64,000 nucleotides of DNA from Mycolicibacterium psychrotolerans (GTDB lineage Bacteria; Actinomycetota; Actinomycetes; Mycobacteriales; Mycobacteriaceae), in the NCBI RefSeq assembly GCF_010729305.1, contig NZ_AP022574.1:930001-994000 (forward strand), read 5' to 3'. The position numbers were made by a program, and so were the translations under genes. The notes under the pieces were generated by a model, which searched no databases, was not told the origin of the DNA, and saw nothing but the letters and a program-made list of their open reading frames with translations. This document shows, one piece after another, positions 45,532 through 53,904 of the stretch. The stretch's first letter is position 1; each line of letters opens with the position of its first letter.

Positions 45532-46383
45532 ATGGAGCCCACTGTCGCCCCCGAAACCGCCCGCGTGCGCTCGCTGCGGCGCGCCCTCGAGTTCACCGCC
45601 GATCGTGCCGGACCTCTGGTCGATGCGACCCGCCCGTACGTCGACGGCCTGGAGAACCTTCCGAGGGACGGCCGGTTCCTGCTCGTCGGCAACCACACCC
45701 AGGCCGGGGTCGAATCGTTCCTGGTCCCGTACCTCGTGCGTCGATCGCTGGGCGTTCTGGTGCGGCCGCTGGTGGACCGCCAGATGGGGCGGATGCGCGG
45801 CCTTTCCGGGGATCTCCTCGCCGCCGCCGGCGGCGTCGTGGGAAGCCCGGCGGCGGCTCGGGAACTGATGCGTCGCGACGAGCCGGTCCTGGTGTTCCCG
45901 GGGGGAGCGCGGGAGATCTCGAAATTCAAGGGCGAGCAGAACACCCTGCTCTGGGAGGGCCGGGCCGGCTTCGCCCGCGTGGCGATCGAGCACGCCTACC
46001 CCATCGTGCCCGCGGCGCTGCTGGGGGGCGACGAGATCTATCGCAGCCTGGTGGCCCGCGACAGCGGCTGGGGGCGGTTCACCGGCGCACTGTCGAGGCG
46101 TATGACCGGCCGCACGGACACCGCCATGCCGTTGCTGCGGGGAGTCGGGCCGACGATGATCCCGCGACCGCAGCGGATGTATCTACGGTTCGCTGCGCCG
46201 ATCGAGACCGTCGCACCCGAGGGCGCCGTGATGGAGGAATGGGTGGCGACCGTCAAGAGGCGCACGCAGCAGGCACTCGAGCGCGCCCTCGCCGACCTCG
46301 GCGAACTCCGCGCGACCGATCCCTACCGTCGACTGGACCCGCGGGCGCGTGCGGTGGCGCTCGAGCCTCTGACGCGTCTCTGA
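45532..46383 (+). CDS. lysophospholipid/diacylglycerol acyltransferase-like protein
   Basis: A 283-residue acyltransferase of the LPLAT (MGAT/DGAT-like) group. The block RPYVDGLENLPRDGRFLLVG leads into NHTQAGVES, where family members normally have an H-x4-D active-site pair. Here the Asp position is Val, with Glu one further. The second conserved block is VLVFPGGAREISKFKGEQNT, then GFARVAIEHAYPIVPAALLG. It is a clear paralogue of the gene at 53006. The role is presumably acyl transfer from acyl-CoA onto a glycerolipid. Whether it is active without the canonical Asp is open. The start is the ATG at 45532, 29 bases after the stress-protein gene. Confidence 0.87.
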   Translation: MEPTVAPETARVRSLRRALEFTADRAGPLVDATRPYVDGLENLPRDGRFLLVGNHTQAGVESFLVPYLVRRSLGVLVRPLVDRQMGRMRGLSGDLLAAAGGVVGSPAAARELMRRDEPVLVFPGGAREISKFKGEQNTLLWEGRAGFARVAIEHAYPIVPAALLGGDEIYRSLVARDSGWGRFTGALSRRMTGRTDTAMPLLRGVGPTMIPRPQRMYLRFAAPIETVAPEGAVMEEWVATVKRRTQQALERALADLGELRATDPYRRLDPRARAVALEPLTRL

Positions 46384-46469
46384 CAGAAGGAATACCTCCC
46401 GCGGTTCAGCAGCGAAAATCTGATCTTGCCCGCATGCTGTTTATCGACGCTCAAGCAAAGGGTGGCGTG

Positions 46470-49400
46470 ATGGGTCGGATTGTTCGCTCGGCAACGTATT
46501 TTGTTGCCTTTCCGCTGGCCTATGCGTTGGCGATCCTCGCGGGTCGGGCCACGCGATTGGGCGGCGGTGAGATCTCGCTGGTGTGGCCCGCGGCAGCCGT
46601 AGCAACCATCTGGATGCTTGCCGCTCACCAGCGCGGGCCGCGGGAGCGTGCGGCCCACGCGGCGCTGTTGGCCGCCACGACGTTCTTCGTCAATCTCACC
46701 ACGGGCGCCTCCGTGCCGCTGACCAGTTGGTTCGTCCTGGTCAATGTGGTGCTGGCGGTGGTGACGGTGGAGGTCCTGACCTACCGGCGACGTGAGGTGC
46801 ATCTGCGCGACCCCGCCGACCTTGCCCGCCTCGTCGCCGCGGTTGCCGTCGGCAACTGCTGCGGGGCCTTCCTCGCCGCGGGATGGTTCGTGGTGGTCAA
46901 CGGCGATCCCGCTGCGGAGACCTTCGCCCTGTTCGCCGTCCGCAACGCCGCCTCCGCACTGGTCGGAGTGTCGATCTGGTTGCGGCTCACCGACATCACG
47001 TGGAGCCGTCCCCGCGTCACCGTCCTCGGCGCCCTCGAAGCGCTCGTGGCCGGCGGCGTCGTCGTCGCCGTCTTCCTGTCCGTGTTCTGGCTGACCACCG
47101 GTGTGCCGATGGCGTTCATCGCGCTGGTGCCGGCCATGTGGGTGGCGCTGCGATACAGCACGACGGTCAGCACGCTGCTCCTCGCCGTGGCCGGGCCCTG
47201 GATCATCGCCGCCACGCTGCTCGACCATGGCGCGTTGATCGTCCCCGAGCTCCAGGAACGGGCTCTGCTCGCTCAGTCGTTGGTCGGCAGCCTGGCGATC
47301 GTCGTCCTCGCGCTGGCGCTGTACCGCGACTCGCGGGCGCGTCTGATCTCAGAACTCGAGGATGCGCGCGACACCGCGGATCGGGACTCCGAACTGCTGG
47401 CAGCGGTGCTCGACAGCATTCACGACAGCGTGATCCTCACCGACGCCGCCGGCCAGGTGGTGCTTCGGAACGCCCGGGCCGGCGAGTCCGGTCACGTCGA
47501 CCACGTCGTCTCGGCGTCCCGGGAGCCGATGTCGGCGGCAGGGCCCACCGAGCGGCGGGATCTGGTCGTGGAGGCCGAGGACTCCCGGATCATCGAGCTG
47601 ACGACGGCCCCGCTGGCACGCCAGTCGCCGTTCACCGTGGTCGCCTTCCGCGACGTCACCGAGGAACGCGTGCACGCCCGGGAGCTGCAGGAGGCGCGTG
47701 ATCTCTTCGCGGGCGTCCTGCAGGCCGCATCGGAGCAGGCGATCGTCGGCACCGATGCGACCGGGCACATCACGGTGTTCAACATCGGCGCGGAGCGGCT
47801 GACGGGTTGGACGGCGGACGAAGTGATCGGCCACAGGCCTCATGATTTTTCGATCTTTCCCGAAGTGTCCAGCCGGGCAGCGGAACTCGGCGTCCCGATC
47901 GGCTTCGAAGTGTTCACCCACAACGTCACGCCGCAGGCGGCCGAGGTGCGGGAGTGGACATACCTTCGCCGCGACGGCTCTCCCGTGGCCGTCAGCCTGG
48001 CGGTGTCGGAGATGACCGATCACGACGGCGGCTGTATGGGCTACATCGGTGTCGCCACCGATATCACCGAACGCAAGGCGGCCGAGCAGGCGCTCGCCGA
48101 AAGCGAGGAGCGTTTCCGCCTCGCCTTCGACACCGCGCCGATGGGCATGTTCATGTTCGACGTGACTCCTGAGAACTTCGGGCGTGTCACTCGCTGCAAC
48201 CAGGCGATGGCCGACGTCCTGGGAAGCCGGCCCGACGACGTGCTGCAGATGACCGTGACCGATCTGGACGGCCTCGAAAACCATTCGGAGACAGCGACGT
48301 TGGAGCAATTGCTGAGCCTGCGTGTCGGGCAGACGTTCGACGCGGAGACGTCGTTCCGGCGCGCCGACGGGGACACGGTCTGGGGACTGGTGTCCGCGTC
48401 CGTCGTGGCACCGCGCGGATCCGAACCCTACGGGATCTGCCTGGTCGAGGACATCACCTCCCGTAAGCGGGTCGAGGACGAACTGCACTACCTGGCGTCC
48501 CACGATCCGTTGACCGGGCTGGCGAACCGGGCGCTGTTCATGGGCCGGATCGACAAGGCGCTGGCCGACGCGGACCGGGCAGGCTCGAGCGGCGTCGGTC
48601 TGATCTTCCTCGACCTCGACGGTTTCAAGACCGTGAACGACACCTGGGGCCACGCCCAGGGCGACGAGGTCCTCAAGGTGGTGGCCGACCGGTTGAAAGC
48701 CGCGATCGGACCGCACGACACCGCGGCGCGACTGGGCGGTGACGAGTTCGCCGTGCTCTGTCCGGACGACGCGGACGTCACCCTCCTGCACAGCGCCGCA
48801 GAACGGATCCGGGCAGAGTTGCGCCGGCCCGTCAGGCTGGGCGCCGGCCGGATCTACGACCAGCTCTCGGTCAGCGCCGGCGTGGTGATCTCGCAGCCGG
48901 GATGCGTGAGCGAAACGCTGCTGCAGCGGGCCGACAACCTCATGTACTTCGCCAAACGCAGCGGCAAGGACTGCGTCACGATGGGCAGCGAACCCGCCGA
49001 GGAAGCCGCCCTGCTGCGGGAGATGCAGCTGACCCCTGACCTGGACCGCGCGGTCGACCTCGACGAATTCGCCGTCCACTTCCAGCCGATCGTGGATCTG
49101 CGCACCGGCGAATGCGTCGCCGCGGAGGCACTGCTGCGCTGGCAGCATCCCGAGCGTGGGCTGCTGTGTCCCGACGCGTTCCTGACCGTCGCCGAAGCGT
49201 CCAGGCACATGCCCGCCATCGGGCGGGGCGTGTTGAACGAGGCATGCCGGCAGGCGAGGTCGTGGGCCGGTGCGGCGGCAGGGTCCGCCGTACACGTCAA
49301 CGTCTCCGGCCGGCAGATCGAGGTGGGCGACCTGCGCGCCGACGTGCTCGGCGCGCTCGACGTCAGCGGACTGGATCCACGCCGACTCGTGCTCGAACTG

Positions 49401-49793
49401 ACCGAGACGCACGCCGGGCGGGTGGCGGCCTCGATCCGCGACGACCTCGACATGCTGCGGGAACTCGGTATCCGCATCGCCATCGACGATGTCGGCACCG
49501 GGTTCAGCGGGCTGGTGAAGATCATCGACCTGCCGATCGACATCCTCAAGATCAGCCGGCAGTTCATCGCCGGCATCACCGACGATGCCCGGTGCGCCGC
49601 GATCACCAAGGCGATCGTCGGGCTGGGCTCCAGCCTCGGTCTGACGGTCATCGCCGAGGGCATCGAACGTCAGGACCAACGCGACCTACTGATCGAGTGG
49701 GGGTGTGAGTTGGGACAGGGCTACCTGTTCGGCAAGGCTCGACCCGTGGCCGACGGAATCAAATCGCCCCTCTCCCTGTTCCATCACGCATAG
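46470..49793 (+). CDS. MASE1-PAS-GGDEF-EAL cyclic-di-GMP signalling protein
   Basis: A 1107-residue membrane sensor. A MASE1-type domain with eight or so helices covers about 1-290. Three PAS-type domains follow (about 305-390, 405-520, 545-665), then GGDEF (DPLTGLANRALFMGRIDKAL, active site LGGDEFAVL at about 755) and EAL (AAEALLRWQHPERG, HVNVSGRQIE, LVLELTETHAG, DDVGTGFSG, DILKISRQF, IAEGIERQDQ, QGYLFGKA). Both catalytic motifs look complete, so synthesis and breakdown of c-di-GMP are possible. The inhibitory RxxD site before GGDEF reads GPHD, so product inhibition is probably absent. ATG at 46470 follows AAGGGTGG. An alternative start is at 46434. Confidence 0.93.
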   Translation: MGRIVRSATYFVAFPLAYALAILAGRATRLGGGEISLVWPAAAVATIWMLAAHQRGPRERAAHAALLAATTFFVNLTTGASVPLTSWFVLVNVVLAVVTVEVLTYRRREVHLRDPADLARLVAAVAVGNCCGAFLAAGWFVVVNGDPAAETFALFAVRNAASALVGVSIWLRLTDITWSRPRVTVLGALEALVAGGVVVAVFLSVFWLTTGVPMAFIALVPAMWVALRYSTTVSTLLLAVAGPWIIAATLLDHGALIVPELQERALLAQSLVGSLAIVVLALALYRDSRARLISELEDARDTADRDSELLAAVLDSIHDSVILTDAAGQVVLRNARAGESGHVDHVVSASREPMSAAGPTERRDLVVEAEDSRIIELTTAPLARQSPFTVVAFRDVTEERVHARELQEARDLFAGVLQAASEQAIVGTDATGHITVFNIGAERLTGWTADEVIGHRPHDFSIFPEVSSRAAELGVPIGFEVFTHNVTPQAAEVREWTYLRRDGSPVAVSLAVSEMTDHDGGCMGYIGVATDITERKAAEQALAESEERFRLAFDTAPMGMFMFDVTPENFGRVTRCNQAMADVLGSRPDDVLQMTVTDLDGLENHSETATLEQLLSLRVGQTFDAETSFRRADGDTVWGLVSASVVAPRGSEPYGICLVEDITSRKRVEDELHYLASHDPLTGLANRALFMGRIDKALADADRAGSSGVGLIFLDLDGFKTVNDTWGHAQGDEVLKVVADRLKAAIGPHDTAARLGGDEFAVLCPDDADVTLLHSAAERIRAELRRPVRLGAGRIYDQLSVSAGVVISQPGCVSETLLQRADNLMYFAKRSGKDCVTMGSEPAEEAALLREMQLTPDLDRAVDLDEFAVHFQPIVDLRTGECVAAEALLRWQHPERGLLCPDAFLTVAEASRHMPAIGRGVLNEACRQARSWAGAAAGSAVHVNVSGRQIEVGDLRADVLGALDVSGLDPRRLVLELTETHAGRVAASIRDDLDMLRELGIRIAIDDVGTGFSGLVKIIDLPIDILKISRQFIAGITDDARCAAITKAIVGLGSSLGLTVIAEGIERQDQRDLLIEWGCELGQGYLFGKARPVADGIKSPLSLFHHA

Positions 49794-49831
49794 GCGGTAT
49801 CACCGCCTGGGAGACAGAAGAGGCGAGATCG

Positions 49832-50056
49832 ATGAAGAGAATCGGCATGATGAGCCTGGTGGCCGGGGCACTGTCGGCGGCGGTGATCGGCTTCGCCGGT
49901 CCGGCGCAGGCGGACCAGACCGGGTTCGGGTTCGGCGGCTACGGTTACGGCCATCACGGCTACGGGTACGGATACGGCAACGACGACTACCCGTGGATCC
50001 ACCAGCTGTTCCCGACGGTGAAGGTGCCGCACGTGAGCACCACCGTGCATCCCTGA
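49832..50056 (+). CDS. small secreted Gly/Tyr/His-rich protein
   Basis: A 74-residue precursor. Residues 1-27 form a signal peptide (KRIGMMSLVAGALSAAVIGF, cleaved after a final AQA). The mature part starts DQTGFGFGGYGYGHHGYGYG and ends in a conserved-looking tail with DDYPWIHQLFP and VKVPHVSTTVHP. GAGGCGAGA lies upstream of the ATG. It is 38 bases after the c-di-GMP gene and is followed by a strong hairpin terminator. Gly/Tyr/His repeats suggest a wall- or metal-associated peptide. I know of no assigned function. Confidence 0.8.
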   Translation: MKRIGMMSLVAGALSAAVIGFAGPAQADQTGFGFGGYGYGHHGYGYGYGNDDYPWIHQLFPTVKVPHVSTTVHP

Positions 50057-50069
50057 TCCACCGACGACC

Positions 50070-50101
50070 ACGAGGGCGCCCGCAACAGCGGGCGCCCTCG
50101 T
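50070..50101. terminator. bidirectional hairpin terminator
   Basis: A perfect 14-base GC-rich stem, ACGAGGGCGCCCGC with GCGGGCGCCCTCGT, and loop AACA, lies between the small secreted-protein gene and the convergent membrane-protein gene. Confidence 0.9.
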
Positions 50102-50107
50102 CGTATG

Positions 50108-50872
50108 TCACCGCCACGGCTGTTCGTTGCGTTCGCGGCGCGTCTGTTCGTCCGCGCGGCCGCTCGCCCAGAACTCTTCGAACCGCTGGCCGGGGTAAGC
50201 ATTCGGTATCCGATTCAGGAGGCGGCTGAGCCACCGCGGTGGTCGGGCCGGTTCCCATTGAGGGACAACGGTACTCAGTGCAGCCATGGTCTTGAGAACG
50301 ACGAAGACGCTGAACAGGCTCGACGACGCGCCGGTCACCGCGATGCCTGCCATACCGAAGATCAGGGTCAGGTGCACGACGATGACGCGGCTGAGTCCCC
50401 GCTGCGCCGTCTGTTCCAGCCGCGAGAACGGCCATCCGCGCAGGGTCAACAGGTCGATCACGAAGTCGAGCGCGAGAAGCGCCAGAACGCACAGCGCGCC
50501 CAGTCGCACGTCGCCCCAGCCGATCACCGCGATCGAATCGGCGGCGTGCCGATCCAGCAGGACGATGATGACGGCGAGGAAGATGCCGTGGACGAGGGTG
50601 AACGCCGTGCTGGTGACGACGAAGCCGGTGAGGAACGTCGAGGCGCCCGTCGTGCGCCTGTTCTCGCTCGGCGGGGCGTAGCGGAAGTGGCCGCGCCGCG
50701 GAGACCACCTCTGATGCACCAGGATTCGCGCCGCGATGAATCCACATCCGGCCGCGGTCTCGAACCAGTACACCACCAGCGTGGTGGCTCCCGACCAGTT
50801 CTGCGTGAACCAGCCGACCACCGGCACCGCGATGACGGCGAGCAGGGTGGCGAGATGCACGAACCGGATCAT
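50108..50872 (-). CDS. DUF6498-like integral membrane protein
   Basis: A 254-residue membrane protein with about six helices. GWFTQNWSGATTLVVYWFET near the N-terminus is the kind of helix pair seen in DUF6498 proteins, as I recall them. Further helices are FLTGFVVTSTAFTLVHGIFL, LGALCVLALLALDFVIDLL and VIVVHLTLIFGMAGIAV. The C-terminal 50 residues are soluble and Arg/Glu-rich. It lies 10 bases after the Hsp15 gene on the same strand, so the two are probably co-transcribed. No function is known. Confidence 0.75.
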   Translation of the reverse strand: MIRFVHLATLLAVIAVPVVGWFTQNWSGATTLVVYWFETAAGCGFIAARILVHQRWSPRRGHFRYAPPSENRRTTGASTFLTGFVVTSTAFTLVHGIFLAVIIVLLDRHAADSIAVIGWGDVRLGALCVLALLALDFVIDLLTLRGWPFSRLEQTAQRGLSRVIVVHLTLIFGMAGIAVTGASSSLFSVFVVLKTMAALSTVVPQWEPARPPRWLSRLLNRIPNAYPGQRFEEFWASGRADEQTRRERNEQPWR

Positions 50873-50882
50873 CGCCCGGCGT

Positions 50883-51260
50883 TCATCCCTGGCGTCCGCG
50901 CCACTTGTCGAGCAACCTGCGGTCCCTCTTGGTGGGCCGCCCGGCGCCGCGGTCGCGGACGGCGACAGGTACCGACGCCACCGGCGGGGGCGGGGGAGTG
51001 CGGTCGAGGTAGCAGGTCGCCGCGTCGGCGGCGCTCACGCGCTTCTGGATCACGCGCACCACCTCGACGATCCGGGTGCGGTCACCCACCAGGGCCCGCA
51101 CTGTATCGCCGGGCCCCACCATGGTCGACGGCTTGGCCGGCCGGTCGTTGACGCGTACGTGCCCACCCCGGCACGCCTCGGCTGCGTCGGGTCGCGTCTT
51201 GGTCAACCGGACCGCCCACAACCAGCGATCCACCCGTGTCGCTTCCACGAGGATCATCAT
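50883..51260 (-). CDS. S4-domain RNA-binding protein, Hsp15 type
   Basis: A 125-residue protein with an S4 RNA-binding domain at the N-terminus: TRVDRWLWAVRLTKTRPDAA, GGHVRVNDRPAKPSTMVGPG, DTVRALVGDRTRIVEVVRVI. A basic tail RGAGRPTKRDRRLLDKWRGR follows, which is the Hsp15 layout. Hsp15 binds free 50S subunits carrying nascent chains and helps recycle stalled ribosomes (known for E. coli). A Pro-rich insert (PPPPPV) separates domain and tail. Two in-frame ATGs at the start make the first residue uncertain. It is divergent from the NmrA-like gene. Confidence 0.9.
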   Translation of the reverse strand: MMILVEATRVDRWLWAVRLTKTRPDAAEACRGGHVRVNDRPAKPSTMVGPGDTVRALVGDRTRIVEVVRVIQKRVSAADAATCYLDRTPPPPPVASVPVAVRDRGAGRPTKRDRRLLDKWRGRQG

Positions 51261-51303
51261 GGACTGCGGAGAACCTCGTCAGCGACCCCCGGAGGAGATG
51301 CAC

Positions 51304-52179
51304 GTGCTTCTGGTGACCGGCCCCACCGGAAACTTCGGCCAGGAACTCGTCGACCTTCTCGATCAGCGATACCGACGGCCGTGGCGCGTCGGCAGCCGCC
51401 ACCCCGAACGATGTGCAGCGGCCACCTCGGCCGAGGCCGTGCTTCTGGACTTCTTCGACCGCACCACGTGGGCTCAGGCGCTCGAAGGCGTGCAGGCGCT
51501 GTTCCTGCTGTTCCCGCTGCCGGGGAATCGCGCTGCGCGGCAAGCGATCGTGCCGTTCCTGCACGCCGCCGAGCGCACCGGGTGCCGGCACGTCGTCTAC
51601 TTGTCGGTCTTCGGCGCCGACCGGGCGCGCTTCATTCCGCACCACACAGTGGAGGCCGCGCTGCGGGATTCGGCCATGTCGGCCACGGTCCTGCGGTGCA
51701 GCTTCTTCATGCAGAACCTGCACCGGGCGATCTCCACCCACGGTGTCGACATCTCAGAAGCCGGGGAACTCTTCATCCCCGCCGGCCGGGGCGCGACGAC
51801 ATTCATCGATGCGCGCGACGCGGCCGACGTCGCCGCCACCGTCTTTGCGGACCCGGACGTTCATCGTGACGTGGTGTACCACCTCACAGGGCCGACTCCG
51901 CTGACCATGGCCGAGGTCGCCGCCGAAATGACCGCCGTTCTGGGCCGCCCCATCCGCTACGTCGACCCCAGCCTGCCGCGATTCGCCGTGCGGCTGCGCC
52001 GCCGCGGAGTCGGCTGGGACACCATCGGATTCATGTCCGCGGTGTACACGCTGACCAAACTCGGGCGAAACCAGCCGGTCACCGGCGATGTGCAGCGGCT
52101 GCTGGGCCGGCAGCCGCGCCCACTGCACGATTTCCTTGTCGACAACGCGTGGCGCTGGCGGGATCGGGCATGGACCTAG
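51304..52179 (+). CDS. NmrA-like NAD(P)-binding protein
   Basis: A 291-residue atypical SDR. The opening LLVTGPTGNFGQELVDLLDQ is an NmrA/quinone-reductase type GxxGxxG site. VLLDFFDRTTWAQALEGVQA, CRHVVYLSVFGADRARFIPH, VLRCSFFMQNLHRAI and DARDAADVAATVFADPDVHR follow. The classical YxxxK is absent, as in NmrA and QOR2 proteins, which act as redox sensors or quinone reductases. A GGAGGAG at 51291-51297 is too close to the ATG at 51298 but ideally spaced for the GTG at 51304, which is chosen. The stop TAG shares a CTAG with the stop of the convergent TetR gene. Confidence 0.87.
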   Translation: MLLVTGPTGNFGQELVDLLDQRYRRPWRVGSRHPERCAAATSAEAVLLDFFDRTTWAQALEGVQALFLLFPLPGNRAARQAIVPFLHAAERTGCRHVVYLSVFGADRARFIPHHTVEAALRDSAMSATVLRCSFFMQNLHRAISTHGVDISEAGELFIPAGRGATTFIDARDAADVAATVFADPDVHRDVVYHLTGPTPLTMAEVAAEMTAVLGRPIRYVDPSLPRFAVRLRRRGVGWDTIGFMSAVYTLTKLGRNQPVTGDVQRLLGRQPRPLHDFLVDNAWRWRDRAWT

Positions 52180-52883
52180 GCGATGAGTTCAAGTGCCGTG
52201 TCCCGACCGCGGTCCAGGAACTTGATGATCTCGGTTGCCGCTGAACGCACCTGTTTCTGAGTGGCCCGCTCCGGTCCCAGCAGCGCGGTCACCGCGACGC
52301 TCAGCACGTTGAGCGGGGAGTCCGCGGGGCGGGGCCCGGGCGCAGGACCGACGAGCGACAATGCGATCCCGGTGACGAGTCCGTGCAGCGCGAACGCCTG
52401 ATCGGCTGTCTCCCAATCGGTTCGGGCCATCCCATGGCGGCGCCACACCGGAAGCACCGCGCCGATCACCGCGCTGGGCCCGAGCGCGTCGTGCAGGGCG
52501 ACCGAGCGAGGATGGTCGGCCAGCACGCCGAGGAGGTTCTCGTCATGGCGTTGCAGCGCCGCGAGCAACGGCTGGCTCGTTGCGACGTCGAGCATGGTCG
52601 GGCAGAACCGGGACGGGCGCGCGAGGTCGGGTTCCTCGCCGAGTCGACGGATCAGGTCGTCCAGCAGGCCGAGGAAGCCGCGGCCGAGCAGGCCGATCAG
52701 CAGATCCTCCTTGGTGGGCCAGTACAGGTAGACGGTGCCCTTCCCCACGTGGGCGCGCTGGGCCACGTCGGCCACGGTGAAGCCACGCGCACCCCGTCCG
52801 ATGAGCAGGTCGCTCGCCGCGGCCAGGAGGCGCGCCGCCTTCGTCGAGTGCTGTTCGGGCAGGCCGACGGACGGAGTGCTCAC
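52176..52883 (-). CDS. TetR-family transcriptional regulator
   Basis: A 235-residue regulator. The HTH is ARLLAAASDLLIGRGARGFT, then VADVAQRAHVGKGTVYLYWPTKEDLLIGLL. The YLYWPTKEDL form is a distinct mycobacterial TetR group. The C-terminal domain is unassigned. GTG at 52883 is chosen: TATAGT ends 7 bases before it and there is no Shine-Dalgarno, so the transcript looks leaderless, as for two other TetR genes of this window. A longer frame to 52931 runs into the operator. A 27-base palindrome lies about 40 bases upstream, and the acyltransferase-ndh pair on the other side of it is the likely target. Confidence 0.9.
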   Translation of the reverse strand: MSTPSVGLPEQHSTKAARLLAAASDLLIGRGARGFTVADVAQRAHVGKGTVYLYWPTKEDLLIGLLGRGFLGLLDDLIRRLGEEPDLARPSRFCPTMLDVATSQPLLAALQRHDENLLGVLADHPRSVALHDALGPSAVIGAVLPVWRRHGMARTDWETADQAFALHGLVTGIALSLVGPAPGPRPADSPLNVLSVAVTALLGPERATQKQVRSAATEIIKFLDRGRDTALELIA

Positions 52884-52922
52884 CGGTGTGACTATAGCCA
52901 GCGGCCGAGACGGACTGAACGG

Positions 52923-52949
52923 ACTGACCATATCGGTCGTTTGGTCAGT
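52923..52949. promoter_or_regulatory. palindromic TetR-type operator ACTGACCA-N11-TGGTCAGT
   Basis: Perfect 8-base arms, ACTGACCA at 52923-52930 and TGGTCAGT at 52942-52949, sit in the divergent promoter between the TetR gene and the acyltransferase gene. The centre (TATCGGTCGTT) repeats part of the arm (CGGTC), as in overlapping TetR sites. Confidence 0.8.
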
Positions 52950-53005
52950 TCTCGGGTACGCTCGGTGGCGACCGTCAATCGCCGCTCTCGGACGAGGAGA
53001 CCACC

Positions 53006-53860
53006 GTGGCCAACCCTTTCGTTGATCGAGCAGGCCGAGTTCAGGCCATGCAGAAGGCGATCTTCACCGTCGCCGAGCTGATCGGTCCGGTCGTCGACCT
53101 GTCCAGGATCTACGTCGACGGGCTGGAGAACCTCCCCCGCGACGGACGGTTCCTGCTCGTCGGCAACCACACCACATCGGGATGGGCCGAGATCGTTTTG
53201 ACCCCTTACTTCGTGCACCGCGAACTCGGCGTCCGCGTGCGGGGGCTGGCCACCCGGCAGCTGGCCGACATGCGCGGCATCGGCCGCGAGGTGATGGAGG
53301 CGGCCGGCGCGGTGGTCGGCGACCCCGAGACCGGCGCCGAGCTGATGCGCCGGGGCGAAACGGTGCTGGTCTTCCCCGGTGGAGGGCGGGACATGCTCAA
53401 GTTCAAGGGCGAGGAGTATCAGCTGCTGTGGCAGGGCCGCAGCGGGTTCGCCCGGCTGGCCATCGCCCATGACTACCCGATCGTGCCTGTCGGGCTGGTC
53501 GGTGGGGACGACGTGTATCAGAGCCTCGTCGCACGCGGCGGTACCTGGGAGCGGATGACCCGCGGTCTCGGGGAACGTCTGCACGGTGTGCGCGATGTCG
53601 GGATCCCGCTGATGCGCGGACTGGGTCCGACGATGGTGCCGCGGCCACAGCGGATGTACCTGCGGTTCGGATCCCCAATCGACACGAGCCGGCCCGCGCC
53701 TGAACCAGCCGCCCGGTGGGAAGCCACTGTGAAGGAACAGACGCAGACCGCCCTGGAGGGGATCCTCGAGGAACTGCGCAGGCGCCGCGACTGCGACCCG
53801 TTCCGCAACCTCAATCCGCTCGCCTGGGGACGCGCCCTGCGCCCGGCGCTCACCGGTTGA
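53006..53860 (+). CDS. lysophospholipid/diacylglycerol acyltransferase-like protein, paralogue of 45532
   Basis: A 284-residue paralogue of the acyltransferase at 45532. Shared blocks are YVDGLENLPRDGRFLLVGNH, VLVFPGGGRDMLKFKGEEYQ, RSGFARLAIAHDYPIVPVGL and GPTMVPRPQRMYLRFGSPID. The active-site region reads NHTTSGWAE, again without the usual Asp five residues after His. ATG at 53006 follows GACGAGGAGACCACC. It is probably under control of the divergent TetR. The NDH-2 gene follows after 44 bases. Predicted to acylate a lipid at the inner face of the membrane (family knowledge plus inference). Confidence 0.87.
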   Translation: MANPFVDRAGRVQAMQKAIFTVAELIGPVVDLSRIYVDGLENLPRDGRFLLVGNHTTSGWAEIVLTPYFVHRELGVRVRGLATRQLADMRGIGREVMEAAGAVVGDPETGAELMRRGETVLVFPGGGRDMLKFKGEEYQLLWQGRSGFARLAIAHDYPIVPVGLVGGDDVYQSLVARGGTWERMTRGLGERLHGVRDVGIPLMRGLGPTMVPRPQRMYLRFGSPIDTSRPAPEPAARWEATVKEQTQTALEGILEELRRRRDCDPFRNLNPLAWGRALRPALTG

Positions 53861-53904
53861 CGCGGCTGAGGTGGAATCGCCCGGGGAACGGGTATCGCCG
53901 TTAT

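Noticed and set aside
47349..49679. Very long minus-strand open frame through the GGDEF-EAL gene
   Set aside because: High-GC antisense frame without recognisable domains. The plus-strand protein has complete MASE1, PAS, GGDEF and EAL motifs.
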